A stretch of 64,000 bases of DNA from Bolinopsis microptera (taxonomy: Eukaryota > Ctenophora > Tentaculata > Lobata > Bolinopsidae): contig NC_087084.1 in assembly GCF_026151205.1 (NCBI RefSeq), positions 2,084,312-2,148,311 of the forward strand, written 5' to 3'. A program made the translations under genes and the position numbers. The notes under the pieces are model-generated. The model had not been told where the DNA came from. It ran no database searches and saw nothing but the letters and a program-made list of their open reading frames with translations. Of this stretch, positions 12,305 to 22,885 are shown in pieces (positions within the stretch are counted from its first letter, which is position 1; every line of letters begins with the position of its first letter).

Positions 12305-13128
12305 GTATGCGGTAGGGGTTACATCACTCAACAATTGTATCTATGCTGTAGGAGGATTAGATGGTACACGACCTCTAGCAACAGTAGAAAGGTAAATCAT
12401 ACACCTCCCTCCCTCCCTCCCTCCCTCCCTCCCTCCCTCCCTCCCTCCCTCCCTCCCTCCCTCCCTCCCTCCCTCCCTCCCTCCCTCCCTCCCTCCCTCC
12501 CTCCCTCCCTCCCTCCCTCCCTCCCTCCCTCCCTCCCTCCCTCCCTCCCTCCCTCCCTCCCTCCCTCCCTCCCTCCCTCCCTCCCTCCCTCCCTCCCTCC
12601 CTCCCTCCCTCCCTCCCTCCCTCCCTCCCTCCCTCCCTCCCTCCCTCCCTCCCTCCCTCCCTCCCTCCCTCCTCCCTCCCTCCCTCCCTTCTTCCCTCTT
12701 CATTAATAAACCCTACTCAGGTACGACCCTCGTGCTGATAAGTGGAGCGCAGTTGCTGAGATGGACACTCAAAGAGCTGGTGTTGATGTCGCAGTTCTTA
12801 ATGAGGACCTCTATTCTGTGGGCGGTAAATATAGATTTATCTGATCGTCAAATTAAGTGTAGATATTTTAAGAATAAAAATTGATTGCTTAATCCTGAGA
12901 AAAACAAAAATTTTGCTACTCTTCAATCCCAATAATTGCCACGTCATAATCTCCAGATAAATTATTTATTCCAGGTATTTATTCCAATCATTTATTCCAG
13001 GTATTCTGGGATCCTCACCTCTGCAAACTGTGGAGAAGCTGGATATTCGAGCTAACAAGTGGGTTTACGTCGCAGAAATGAGCATTCCACGCGTTGATGC
13101 CGGGGCAGGATCCATTTCCCTGCTGTAG
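12305..13128 (+). CDS. Orphan kelch-repeat 3' exons, unit 1
   Basis: Three exons join in frame: a (12305-12391), b (12721-12824) and c (13001-13128, stop TAG). Each has AG/GT borders and the phases agree (2, then 1). Together they give about 105 residues with kelch signatures: [30 protein letters not shown] and LYSVGG, then [18 protein letters not shown] and a short tail. Kelch repeats form beta-propellers that bind protein partners. No BTB/BACK domain or earlier kelch exon lies upstream; the preceding gene is PhyH on the same strand. I infer a truncated 3' gene end carried along with the duplicated unit. Identical architecture is kept in units 2 and 4. Whether it is expressed cannot be judged. 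Confidence 0.65.
12402..12700. repeat. (TCCC)n microsatellite inside a kelch intron
   Basis: About 290 bp of almost pure CCCT tetranucleotide fill the intron between kelch exons a and b and directly precede the exon b acceptor, so the polypyrimidine tract is enormous. Long open frames on both strands here are repeat artefacts. Confidence 0.95.
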
Positions 13129-13130
13129 TG

Positions 13131-13354
13131 TGACGTCATCTAATACAACCGTGACGTCATTTATACAACTGTGACGTCATCATTTCCCCTGATGTAATGT
13201 GACGTCATTTATACGACTGTGACGTCATTTCCCAGCTGTAATTTGACGTCATTTATACAACTGTGACGTCATTTCCCTGCTGTAATGTGACGTCATCTAT
13301 ACAACTATGACGTCATTTATACAACTATGACGTCATCATGCAACTATGACGTTA
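13131..13354. repeat. CRE-type TGACGTCA array, unit 1
   Basis: Ten exact TGACGTCA palindromes start at 13131, 13152, 13172, 13200, 13220, 13244, 13264, 13288, 13308 and 13328, with an eleventh variant (TGACGTTA) at 13347. Spacing is 20-28 bp in units such as TTTATACAACTG. TGACGTCA is the full consensus site for CREB/ATF factors. The array begins directly after the kelch stop codon. Confidence 0.9.
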
Positions 13355-14640
13355 TCAAATGTCTCGGGAAATAAAAAGCTTCGACTTTTTAGCTTTGTGG
13401 TTTACGACGAGATCGTATTCTTTTTGAGGATAGTGATAAGACGTTATTTGGAAATGACTATTGTACGAGTCAGCTCCGAAGGTTTATCAGTTATTGTTTA
13501 CAGCTATATTGGCATTATACCATCTGTAATCAATGCTGTTTTTAATAGTTCAGTGGTAGTTATAGAATTAATTAAAAGATTCTACGTAATTGAAAATTTA
13601 AAGTTAGATTGTTAGATTATTACTAAATCCAATCACTCTATGTTGATCTAAATTTTGATCTGTTTTATATTTTGAAGTTTTAAAAGTAGATTTAATTGAT
13701 AAGCAGTCCTTTGATTGGCATATCATGCCGCATAAGATCAAAATTGAATTCAAAATATTGGTTGATTTATTCGATTAGTTCATTTTAAATGTATCAAGTT
13801 AACAATCAAAATCTATTGACAGAAAAGGCCCTAAATCCCAATACAACTTCATGGAATTACGGGAATTATTAAGTTATACTTATGCATGCAGCAAATTGCG
13901 GACGATATATTTAATTTTTTACTATTATTTATGAAAATTTATTGCGATGTATTATAACTGCATGATAATGGAATTAACGTTAAAACCGAACCCAAAATTG
14001 TTGTTTCCATTTGTCTTTGCTATAGATCATCTTTAAGAAAATTATGTCCAGTACTTTTAGAACCTACAGAATTACAGAATGACAACAATTACCCGGTCAC
14101 TTTAGTCTCGTAAATTGGAACCCTCTAAATAAGTTAACATCCGTCTTATAGTTCTTCCTCTTCACTCTCCAAGTCCAGTGGAGACTCCACTGCTCATGTT
14201 ACTTCTTCTACAGTATACTCTCCTACTTCCTCTCTCCTTCTTCAGTCCCCCTATTTTTATATTCCTGATCGTCCTCCTTTTCTTCTTTCTTCCCCTCCTT
14301 TTATCCTTATGATATATTACTATTGTAAAAGCAATAATAAGGCACTTTTGGTTGAAAAAAAAAAAAATGAAATATCTAAAATTACTGTTTATTCATTTCA
14401 AATAAAATAAAAAAACTAAAACCACTTACCAAGTTAAAGTATCACATTCTTAAAATAAAGTATTATATTAATCCTACTAAACTGATTATTACTATTAACC
14501 ATGCTCAAATTTGCTATCATTAGTGATCTTTCTAAAACTATAAAAGATATATTCTACATTCTTTTAACATTTATTCCATGTGGGCTGAGGGTCACTGCCT
14601 CTTCACTTTTGCGTACGTGAGTTTAGTTTCGTTTCTTTGA
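13355..14640. other. Intergenic sequence between kelch exons and the secreted-protein gene
   Basis: AT-rich sequence conserved between units. An 89-codon ORF at 13346-13615 has a 72-residue core repeated in the other units, but DNA identity explains that; it has no domain or alternate evidence. About 14150-14330 is pyrimidine-rich (TTCCTCTTC-type) and lies downstream of the convergent secreted gene. Confidence 0.5.
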
Positions 14641-15488
14641 TTAGGTTCTTTCGATCGTTGACTCTTTGCAATCTCCGAGAATCAGTGAATGTGATTTGAG
14701 GCTGGCGGTTGAACTGCCGTTTTCCTCTTCGTCTGCAGGTCTAGCTTTGACGGCAGGTTGAGCGGCATTTTTGTGGGCAGGTTCTGCATCTTCGTCTCTT
14801 TTAACGAAATTATTTATCCAATTGTCACCAAAGATTGACCCAAAACCACTAAACGCTGATTTCATATTTTTTTCCATTTGTGCGCCCAGCTCATTCATTT
14901 TTTCCCCCCATTCTTCCATTTGCTTTCCAAAGTCACTCATTTTACCAAACTGTGTTGTAAAATCCGTGCCGTTGTACATTTTGACGATTTTGTCTCCGAT
15001 TTTTGCGCAGTCCACTTTAGCATCCCCACTGCAAGCACTGTACGTAAACGTAACTGTGCTGCTCTCTACCGTTTTGTCATTTACACTGACCAGAGCTGAG
15101 AATCCCACCGGAGTTGAAATGCACACTTGGCCTTTCGCACAATCTACTAAGGTGCTGTCCGAACATGCTTCTGAAAATAACAAATTAAATTTAATTTAAT
15201 TAACTGTAAAATTAACACAAGATTTTTTATCCAATTTGAAAACCCAAAATCTCATTGACTAGGTTGTGCTAGGTTGTACCACATAACCTAGCACTTTGCC
15301 TAAAAGTTCGGAACTCCTGGACCTATGAAGTATGTGGCATTCATGCTCCCTGATTCTGAACAAACAAACAAAAAACCCTCTAAACTATACTCACTAAGTC
15401 CATCAGGAAGTTTTTGAGAAGAGCCATCCTGTTTAACCACGTCTGAAACAGTAGCACAACCATCATTACACTTGACTGCGTCAGTCTG
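14641..15488 (-). pseudogene. Secreted Cys-containing protein gene, unit 1, lacking its start and signal peptide
   Basis: Exon 2 (14641-15170) and the 3' part of exon 1 (15395-15488) match the intact gene at 20404-21308, with conserved splice borders. Exon 2 is 18 bp shorter, losing six residues in the Ala/Pro-rich part. Exon 1 breaks at 15488/15489, right at GCGTCAGTCTG, where the sequence switches to the spacer of unit 2. The ATG, the hydrophobic leader and the promoter are therefore absent. The break marks the joint between tandem units 1 and 2. The rest of the frame is open, so loss was recent. Confidence 0.8.
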
Positions 15489-16787
15489 TTATGATTCCCC
15501 TGTTTCATTTTGAACAATAAAAGTCTTTATATATTTTTGAAATTTTTATAGGCGAACGCGGCGAAGATAAAATTTTAATGGAAAAATGTGTTTATGCATC
15601 AAAAGCGCCATGTTGTCGAACAGTGTCGTTAATTGTTACGGAAGGTTAGCGAATAAAACCCATTATTTTGAGATATCAAGTCGGAAATTATACAAAAATG
15701 AGCATTTAAAGAATTTTGCTTTAAATGCTCTGTAGAGTGATTCAGCACGCTCGCATCTTTCTATCATTCCCCAGTGTGTTCGTAGGACTGATGAAAAGTT
15801 TGAAAATTAGAAATTTTCAGAAAATGTGTTATTGGACTGCCGATCTGGGGAGCAACCTAGGGCCCTCTATATATTCATGCCCATTGTAGGCTGCATCCCC
15901 GATCCCCGAGACTTCGTCTTACTTTCGTCTGGTTTGCACTCTCTCTTCATACCAAGTTACTAGCTAGGTAACAAGGTAATCGAGACAGTTTTCAACGTAA
16001 CAACGATTTCAGCCGGTTCGGACAAATCTTTGTTCTAACCATTTGAACAACAAATCAGTGCACTGCCATCTGTACGCGTCCTCACACACTGTTCTTAAAC
16101 CAGAGTTAGCTTTATACCAACATAGTGAACGAAACATTTACTTGTATGTACCCCTAATCATCGAATTACCACCCAATTTCACGCTATTACAACTCCCTGC
16201 AACTCCACTGCAACTCCAAGCTCTTAATTACGCCTTATATGGATGTGTAATTAGCTTTGCAAATATCACGTGCTAGATGCAGCTTTAATTACGCCTTATA
16301 TGGTGCGTAATCGGGTCTGCATGATAGCTCAATGTCACGCGCTATATATCCAACCAGTAAACGCGCTCAATCGATATCTCGTGACTGTCACGTGACAGCT
16401 ATCCAAGGAAATTCTCTATATGGCGCCTCCGGTGTAAACTAGGAAAGAGCTAGTTTGAGCTTTAAATAGGCAGGACACCGCTGAATCTGCAGCTGAAATT
16501 TATAACTTCTACCATCACTCAAGCAGGTGGCGGTGAAGTTGAAAGTCAGCCTGAGTGAGCGTGTTAAATCACTCCTTATGCTACATTGTCCCGGTCACTA
16601 AGTACTCCCTGTACTAGACGTAATAATAATAATAAACTATAATAATAATAATAAACTATGATATAAAGTAGTGGATGACCTTGCTGTACGGCAAGTTAAA
16701 CAAGGATCTGAAACTACTAGGTTCCGTACAGACTCAACTCTGCACCCGTGTCAATATGTTCATTATATGCAAGCCTCTTGATTTATA
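15489..16787. promoter_or_regulatory. Spacer upstream of PhyH with CArG boxes and an E-box palindrome
   Basis: About 1.3 kb of gene-free sequence, also found at 61036-62340 (inverted) and as degraded copies at 46440-47560 and 52190-53870. It holds two perfect CArG boxes, CCTTATATGG at 16233-16242 and 16293-16302, each in the context AATTACG, and CTGTCACGTGACAG at 16385-16398 with a central CACGTG E-box. Its distal end contains the poly(A) signal of the FN3-tail gene in the other copies. ORFs here (for example 16043-16276) have no domain and are disrupted in other copies. A promoter role for PhyH is an inference from position. Confidence 0.55.
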
Positions 16788-16803
16788 AGTTATTATAATA
16801 ACT
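16788..16803. promoter_or_regulatory. 16-bp perfect palindrome upstream of PhyH, unit 2
   Basis: AGTTATTATAATAACT, a perfect inverted repeat, ends 103 bp before the PhyH ATG. The same 16-mer occurs upstream of the intact secreted-protein genes (21382-21397, 55926-55941) and of the other intact PhyH (61020-61035). It is missing upstream of the frameshifted PhyH of unit 1. Confidence 0.6.
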
Positions 16804-16906
16804 ATTTTAGTCTGATTTGAACATACTACCATAATTTTGAATCCCCTAACTTTATTATTAGCTCCACTCTATCGGATATTTGTAACAGTACGTAGAGTGT
16901 AGAGTC

Positions 16907-17926
16907 ATGCCACTGCCAGGAGAACACAACTTCACCCCAGACTTCACCCTAACTCCCTCCAACCTCCACGACTACCACACTCACGGCTACATCCTACTGA
17001 GGAACTTCCTGGCTCCCTCCGAGGTGGACAATACTCTCCGGGTGTTTACAGAGACAGATGTTATAGAGCGGTTTGGGTATGGCATTCCTGACGCTTCTGG
17101 CAGAATGCCAAGGATGGTTTTATGGAATACCCCTGGGGATGATGTTACTGGAATGATATGCAGGTAATGAATGACATATTTCTCATAATATGTTGCCTTC
17201 CGTCAGTCTACAATCGTTAACGAATGGTGGATTTACTATCTCCGCACAAGTTAATTTACCCCCTCACACTTGAGTTTACTTGTTTTAGTCACTTGTTGGT
17301 GTTGCAGGTGTGAGAAGGTAGTGAGCACTGCTGAACAACTCCTAGGAGGAGAAGTGTACCACTACCACAGCAAGATGGTGATGAAGGAGCCCCTGATAGG
17401 AGGGAAGCAGGAGTGGCACCAGGACTATGGTTACTGGTACAACAACGGGTTGCTTACCCCTGACGCTCTCAGTGTCTTCATCCCTCTGGATACGTGTACT
17501 AGGGAGAATGGGTGTCTTCAAGTTATTGCAGGGTCCCATAAGTGCGGGAAGATCGAGCATGGGCTTGTAGCTGGACAAACTGGGGCGAATCTGGAGAGAG
17601 TGGAGGAGATTCAGGGGGATAAAACGGGGAGGTTTAGGCACCTTTTTGTGGAGATGTCACCCGGTGATGCGCTGTTCTTTCACTCGAATGTTCTGCATAT
17701 GAGTGAGCCGAATGACTCGGAGAAGATAAGAAGAGCTCTGATTCTGGCTTATAACAGGAGGGATAACTCAGCAGGAAGGAAGGAGGTTACCGGGCATCAT
17801 CCTATGTATTCGCCTATTGAGAGGGTCCCTGATTCGGCTATATTGGGTTGCGATAATTTCAGTGATTTTACTGGAAAGGACTTTTTGTTACCTGCAAACG
17901 ACAAGACAGTTACAGCTGCTAAATAA
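16907..17926 (+). CDS. Phytanoyl-CoA-dioxygenase-like (PhyH family) Fe(II)/2-oxoglutarate oxygenase, unit 2
   Basis: Exon 1 is 16907-17163, the intron (GTAATG...TTGCAG) 17164-17307, and exon 2 17308-17926. They join in phase 2 (AG+G = Arg) to give 291 residues, a typical length for the family. PhyH proteins are Fe(II)- and 2-oxoglutarate-dependent hydroxylases acting on acyl-CoAs or small molecules; the substrate here is unknown. Visible catalytic features are WHQD (His123, Asp125), a distal His216 in VLHMSEPN and Arg227 for 2-oxoglutarate, 11 residues later as in human PHYH. There is no signal peptide and no clear peroxisomal targeting sequence (the C-terminus is VTAAK), so it is probably cytosolic. 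AATAAA at 17922-17927 overlaps the stop, with another AATAAA near 18047. Nearly identical to the unit 4 copy. Confidence 0.92.
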
Positions 17927-18198
17927 AGATGTATTATTTTCTTAGTTTGGTCTTGTTATACCTCATCAGTGTTAGGATTTACATTATCGTTTTTATATAA
18001 TTTATAGTTATTTTTTTGTATTGTTGATAGTATAGCTTTTTATAAACAATAAACGTGAAATCTTTGTTATCGGCTATATAATTGTTCAATGCACCCACAC
18101 TAAAACCTTATAGCTTAAATGTAAAACAATTAAACAGCTGTTCACCAAAAGTAAGTAATAACGAATTTTTAGAAATAATAATATGATCTTTATTTCAG

Positions 18199-18964
18199 GT
18201 ATGCGGTAGGGGTTACATCACTCAACAATTGTATCTATGCTGTAGGAGGATTAGATGGTACACGACCTCTAGCAACAGTAGAAAGGTAAATCATACACCT
18301 CCCTCCCTCCCTCCCTCCCTCCCTCCCTCCCTCCCTCCCTCCCTCCCTCCCTCCCTCCCTCCCTCCCTCCCTCCCTCCCTCCCTCCCTCCCTCCCTCCCT
18401 CCCTCCCTCCCTCCCTCCCTCCCTCCCTCCCTCCCTCCCTCCCTCCCTCCCTCCCTCCCTCCCTCCCTCCCTCCCTCCCTCCCTCCCCTCCATCCCTCCC
18501 TCCCTCGCTCCCCTCCCTCCCTCCCTCCTTCCCTCTTCATTAATAAACCCTACTCAGGTACGACCCTCGTGCTGATAAGTGGAGCGCAGTTGCTGAGATG
18601 GACACTCAAAGAGCTGGTGTTGATGTCGCAGTTCTTAATGAGGACCTCTATTCTGTGGGCGGTAAATATTGATTTATCTGATCGTCAAATTAAGTGTAGA
18701 TATTTTAAGAATAAAAATTGATTACTTAATCCTGAGAAAAACAAAAATTTTGCTACTCTTCAATCCAAGAATTGCCACGTCATAATCTCCAGATAAATCA
18801 TTTATTCCAGGTATTTATTCCAATCATTTATTCCAGGTATTCTGGGATCCTCACCTCTACAAACTGTGGAGAAGCTGGATATTCGAGCTAATAAGTGGGT
18901 TTACGTCGCAGAAATGAGCATTCCACGCGTTGATGCCGGGGCAGGATCCATTTCCCTGCTGTAG
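18199..18964 (+). CDS. Orphan kelch-repeat 3' exons, unit 2
   Basis: Exons a (18199-18285), b (18558-18661) and c (18837-18964) have the same sizes, phases and near-identical sequence as in unit 1. The encoded tail has two kelch blades with YAVGGLDG and KWSAVAEM signatures and ends SISLL. The only upstream neighbour is PhyH, 270 bp before exon a. The open frame is preserved, but the gene body it belonged to is not in this window. Confidence 0.65.
18300..18534. repeat. (TCCC)n microsatellite in kelch intron, unit 2
   Basis: About 230 bp of CCCT repeats with a few interruptions near the 3' end, in the same intron position as in unit 1 and shorter. Confidence 0.95.
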
Positions 18965-19085
18965 TGTAACGTCATCTAATACAACCGTGACGTCATTTAT
19001 ACAACTGTGACGTCATTCCAAGCTGTATTGACGTCATTTATACAACTATGACGTCATTTATACAACTATGACGTCATAAAATGTC
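18965..19085. repeat. CRE-type TGACGTCA array, unit 2
   Basis: Five exact TGACGTCA sites and one variant (TAACGTCA) follow the kelch stop codon. The array is about half the length of the one in unit 1, so copy number differs between otherwise near-identical units. Confidence 0.88.
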
Positions 19086-20403
19086 TCGGGAAATAAAAAG
19101 CCTCAACTTTTTAGCTTTGTGGTTTACGACGAGATCGTATTCTTTTTGAGGATAGTGATAAGACGTTATTTGGAAATGACTATTGTACGAGTCAGCTCCG
19201 AAGGTTTATCAGTTATTGTTTACAGCTATATTGGCATTATACCATCTGTAATCAATGCTGTTTTTAATAGTTCAGTGGTAGTTATAGAATTAATTAAAAG
19301 ATTCTACGTAATTGAAAATTTAAAGTTAGATTGTTAGATTATTACTAAATCCAATCACTCTATGTTGATCTAAATTTTGATCTGTTTTATATTTTGAAGT
19401 TTTAAAAGTAGATTTAATTGATAAGCAGTCCTTTGATTGGCATATCATGCCGCATAAGATCAAAATTGAATTCAAAATATTGGTTGATTTATTCGATTAG
19501 TTCATTTTAAATGTATCAAGTTAACAATCAAAATCTATTGACAGAAAAGGCCCTAAATCCCAATACAACTTCATGGAATTACGGGAATTATTAAGTTATA
19601 CTTATGCATGCAGCAAATTGCGGACGATATATTTAATTTTTTACTATTATTTATGAAAATTTATTGCGATGTATTATAACTGCATGATAATGGAATTAAC
19701 GTTAAAACCGAACCCAAAATTGTTGTTTCCATTTGTCTTTGCTATAGATCATCTTTAAGAAAATTATGTCCAGTACGTTTAGAACGTACAGAAGTACAGA
19801 ATCACAACTATTACCCGGTCACTTTAGTCTCCTATAGTGGAACCCTCTAAATAAGTTAACACCCGTCTTATAGTTCCTCGTACTCAGTTCTGAGTTCTCC
19901 CTACTTAAACGTCCCTCTCCTCGTTTCTTCTTCTTCTCTTCGCTCTCCACTGCTCCTGTTAGTGTTACTCCTTCTACAGTATACTCTCCTACTTCCTCTC
20001 TCCTTCTTCAGTCCCCCTATTTTTATATTCCTGATCGTCCTCCTTTTCTTCTTTCTTCCCCTCTTTTATCCTTATGATATATTACTAATGTAAAAGCAAG
20101 AATAAGGCACTTTTGGTTGGAAAAAAATAAATGAAATATCTAAAATTACTGTTTATTCATTTCAAATAAAATAAAAAACTAAAACCACTTACCAAGTTAA
20201 AGTATCACATTCTTAAAATAAAGTATTATATTAATCCTACTAAACTGATTATTACTATTAACAATGCTCAAATTTGCTATCATTAGTGATCTTTCTAAAA
20301 CTATAAAAGATATATTCTACATTCTTTTAACATTTATTTCATGTGGGCTGAGGGTCACTGCCTCTTCACTTTTGCGTACGTGAGTTTAGTTTCGTTTCTT
20401 TGA
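19086..20403. other. Intergenic sequence, unit 2
   Basis: Close copy of 13355-14640. No supported gene. Contains the 72-codon conserved frame (19119-19337), a pyrimidine-rich tract at about 19870-20070, and the minus-strand AATAAA for the secreted gene near 20333-20338. Confidence 0.5.
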
Positions 20404-21308
20404 TTAGGTTCTTTCGATCGTTGACTCTTTGCAATCTCCGAGAATCAGTGAATGTGATTTGAGGCTGGCGGTTGAACTGCCGTTTTCCTCTTCGTCTGCA
20501 GGTTTAGCTTTGACGGCAGGTTGAGCGGCATTTTTGTCGGCAGGTTCTATAGCTGCTGGTTTGGCCGCATCTTCGTCTCTTTTAACGAAATTATTTATCC
20601 AATTGTCACCAAAGATTGACCCCAAACCACTAAACGCTGTTTTCATATTTTTTTCCATTTGTGCGCCCAGCTCATTCATTTTTTCCCCCCATTCTTCCAT
20701 TTGCTTTCCAAAGTCACTCATTTTACCAAACTGTGTTGTAAAATCCGTGCCGTTGTACATTTTGAAGATTTTGTCTCCGATTTTTGCGCAGTCCACTTTA
20801 GCATCCCCACTGCAAGCACTGTACGTAAACGTAACTGTGCTGCTCTCTACCGTTTTGTCATTTACACTGACCAGAGCTGAGAATCCCACCGGAGTTGAAA
20901 TGCACACTTGGCCTTCCGCACAATCTACTAAGGTGCTGTCCGAACATGCTTCTGAAAATAAAAAATTTGATTAAATTTAATTAACTGTAAAATTAACACA
21001 AGATTTTTTATCCAATTTGAAAACCCAAAATCTCATTGACTAGGTTGTGCTAGGTTGTACCACATAACCTAGCACTTTGCCTAAAAGTTCGGAACTCATG
21101 GACCTAAGAAGTATGTGGCATTCCTGCTCCCTGAACAAACAAACAAAAAATTCTCTAAACTATACTCACTAAGTCCATCAGGAAGTTTTTGAGAAGAGCC
21201 ATCCTGTTTAACCACGTGTGAAAAAGTAGCACAACCATCATTACACTTGACTGCGTCAGTCTGGTGGTGGCAGAGGAAGATCAGGAGTAGAACTAGGACT
21301 CCTCTCAT
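20404..21308 (-). CDS. Small secreted Cys-containing protein of unknown function, unit 2
   Basis: Exon 1 is 21308-21170, the intron (GTGAGT...TTTTCAG) 21169-20952, and exon 2 20951-20404. They join in phase 1 to 228 residues. The ATG starts MRGVLVLLLIFLCHH, a clear signal peptide with likely cleavage before VKCNDGC. The mature N-terminal half (about residues 20-110) has seven cysteines (KCNDGC, ACSD, VDCA, QVCI, YSACS, VDCAK), spaced loosely like a Ly6/three-finger fold, but I cannot confirm that family. A charged amphipathic stretch (FGKQMEEWGEKMNELGAQM) follows, then an Ala/Pro/Lys-rich segment and a Cys-containing tail ending STIERT. No transmembrane segment or GPI tail is seen. It is convergent with PhyH and the kelch exons. 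The near-identical unit 4 copy supports it as a real gene. Confidence 0.85.
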
Positions 21309-21780
21309 GGTGAGGTCTTACTTCGCTATTTGAATTAGTTGTGAGAGTTGTTATCTAATCTAAAAATCAACCTATGATATAAGTTATTATAATAACTATG
21401 GTAACCATAACTTAGTATTAATAACTAAAGAATAGCATATACATATAGAGAAATTTAATTTTAACACCTGTAGTTAGATTTGACTTGTACTTGTAAAATT
21501 GTAGTTCATGCAACCTATGTCCCATAAAAATCCTGCTCAGATAAACAGCTGTGTCACTGATAAGAGTAAGACCAAAGACCTCGATCTTCATTTTTCCGCA
21601 GATGCGATAAATATCTGCTTTTACCTAAACACACATAAACTGATCACAAAAAGTAAACATAATGCTCCAACATGATCTGAATGAGCTCTAATCTTAGCTC
21701 CAAGTTAACCACAAATAAAATTAGTAATTAGCGCAGACTTGTTAAATACAAAGAAGCTTTGTAAGTCGCTTTTACAAGTA
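21309..21780 (-). promoter_or_regulatory. Upstream region of secreted-protein gene, unit 2
   Basis: Inverted near-copy of 55540-56014, so conserved upstream of both intact copies. Contains the 16-bp palindrome AGTTATTATAATAACT at 21382-21397, followed directly by a second palindromic tract, ATGGTTACCAT-like, on the far side. No gene inside. Confidence 0.5.
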
Positions 21781-22124
21781 TACCAGCTGGTAACAAGGTA
21801 ATCGGAAGTGAGACAGTTTTTCATTCAACGTAACAAACGATTTCAGCCGGATCGGACAAATCTTTATTTCTACCAACGTGAACAACAAATCAGTGCACTG
21901 CCATCTGTACGCGCCTCAACACACTGTTCTTTAAACCAAGTTAGCTTTAATACAAACATAGTTTTTCACGAAATATTTTACTGGTATGAAACCCCTAATC
22001 ATCGATTACCACCAAATTTCACCGCTATTACAACTCCCTGCAACTCCATTCTGCAACTCCAAGCCTTAATTCCGCCTATAATGGATGTGTAATGAGCTGT
22101 GCAGAAAATCACGTTGAGTTAGGG
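21781..22124. repeat. Truncated copy of the PhyH-upstream spacer
   Basis: Matches about 15960-16270 with scattered changes, including a degraded CArG box (CGCCTATAATGG). It ends near 22124 where the GPCR copy B block begins, so it marks a rearrangement junction. Confidence 0.65.
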
Positions 22125-22607
22125 GTTTCATTATTAAATTAATCATTTATCAATTATTGTTAAGTTAATTATTACTATTATATTTTATCACTATTGATTA
22201 TACAACAGTCCCTTCAGGACTAAACAGGGCGCTTGTTGAGTTGTTGTTCCTCCTTTATAGGAACTACAAAAATCACACTTCAACAGACGGGAAGTACGTC
22301 ATGTATCTCAATTTAATGTTACAGGACGATGATGTGCCATTTAATCGTTAAGTTTTCACAAGCATCTGCTCTTACTGAGATTCCAAGCCTTAGTTTTAAA
22401 TACACGCTGTATAGATGTTCTTGTAAACCGCTACAGTCCGTCTGTTGAAGTTTTCAATGTAGATTTATAACAATAACAGTTAGCTGAAATTCACTTTGAA
22501 TGAAGAAGAATCATCAAAAGGTTACTCTATATTTTGCACTAAGCTGACTGAGCTGTTCAGGACCTGGCGAAAACTATAACCGGCAAGTAATAGGAATTTT
22601 AATTTAA

Positions 22608-22799
22608 ATGCCATTTGCGGGGATGTGTTTTAATATTTGTCTACGTTTCACTCGTGAGCTTGCTTTTAGATTAGACGGAGGTGGGTTTGGAATGTCTTTT
22701 AATTTCCAATCACTTTTCAATATCATCTTAGCTAAAATATTTTTTAGATTATGGAGCTATGAAACTTACGACATTACTGATTCTGTTGAATCTTGGTAA
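22608..22799 (+). other. Upstream ORF overlapping the GPCR copy B start
   Basis: A true ATG at 22608 opens 63 codons (MPFAGMCFNICLRF...) that end at a TAA at 22797, past the GPCR ATG at 22759 and in another frame. The frame exists in copy A too, where the foldback element splits it at GMSF. If the 5'UTR reaches this far it could repress receptor translation. The transcription start is unknown. Confidence 0.3.
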
Positions 22800-22885
22800 A
22801 CCAGAGAGATTTCCATCATCACCACAGAGTACTACGACATGGACATCACCATTCACCACAAGCACAAAAGCTTCAATTATCCCAG
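22759..22885 (+). CDS. GPCR copy B exon 1: signal peptide and Ser/Thr-rich stem
   Basis: The ATG at 22759 starts MKLTTLLILLNLGKPERF, a short hydrophobic leader, followed by a Ser/Thr/Pro-rich stem. The exon ends at CCCAG/GTATTA (22885/22886) in phase 1. The main exon at 28300 begins AATCGTGC after an AG acceptor, completing a GAA codon, so 127 + 3113 bp give exactly 1080 codons with the stop. The intron is 5414 bp, of which 5278 bp are a piggyBac-like insertion plus its duplicated TTAA. Without it the intron is 136 bp, against 135 bp in copy A. The ATG at 22751 is followed by a stop after three codons and is not the start. Confidence 0.8.

Noticed and set aside
13346-13615. 89-codon hydrophobic ORF repeated in units 1, 2 and 4
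   Set aside because: Conservation matches the overall DNA identity of the units, the start differs between copies, and no signal or domain pattern is convincing.
16043-16276. 77-codon ORF in the PhyH-upstream spacer, with relatives at 46830, 61547 and 21808
   Set aside because: Frame is not maintained in the diverged copies; the region looks regulatory.
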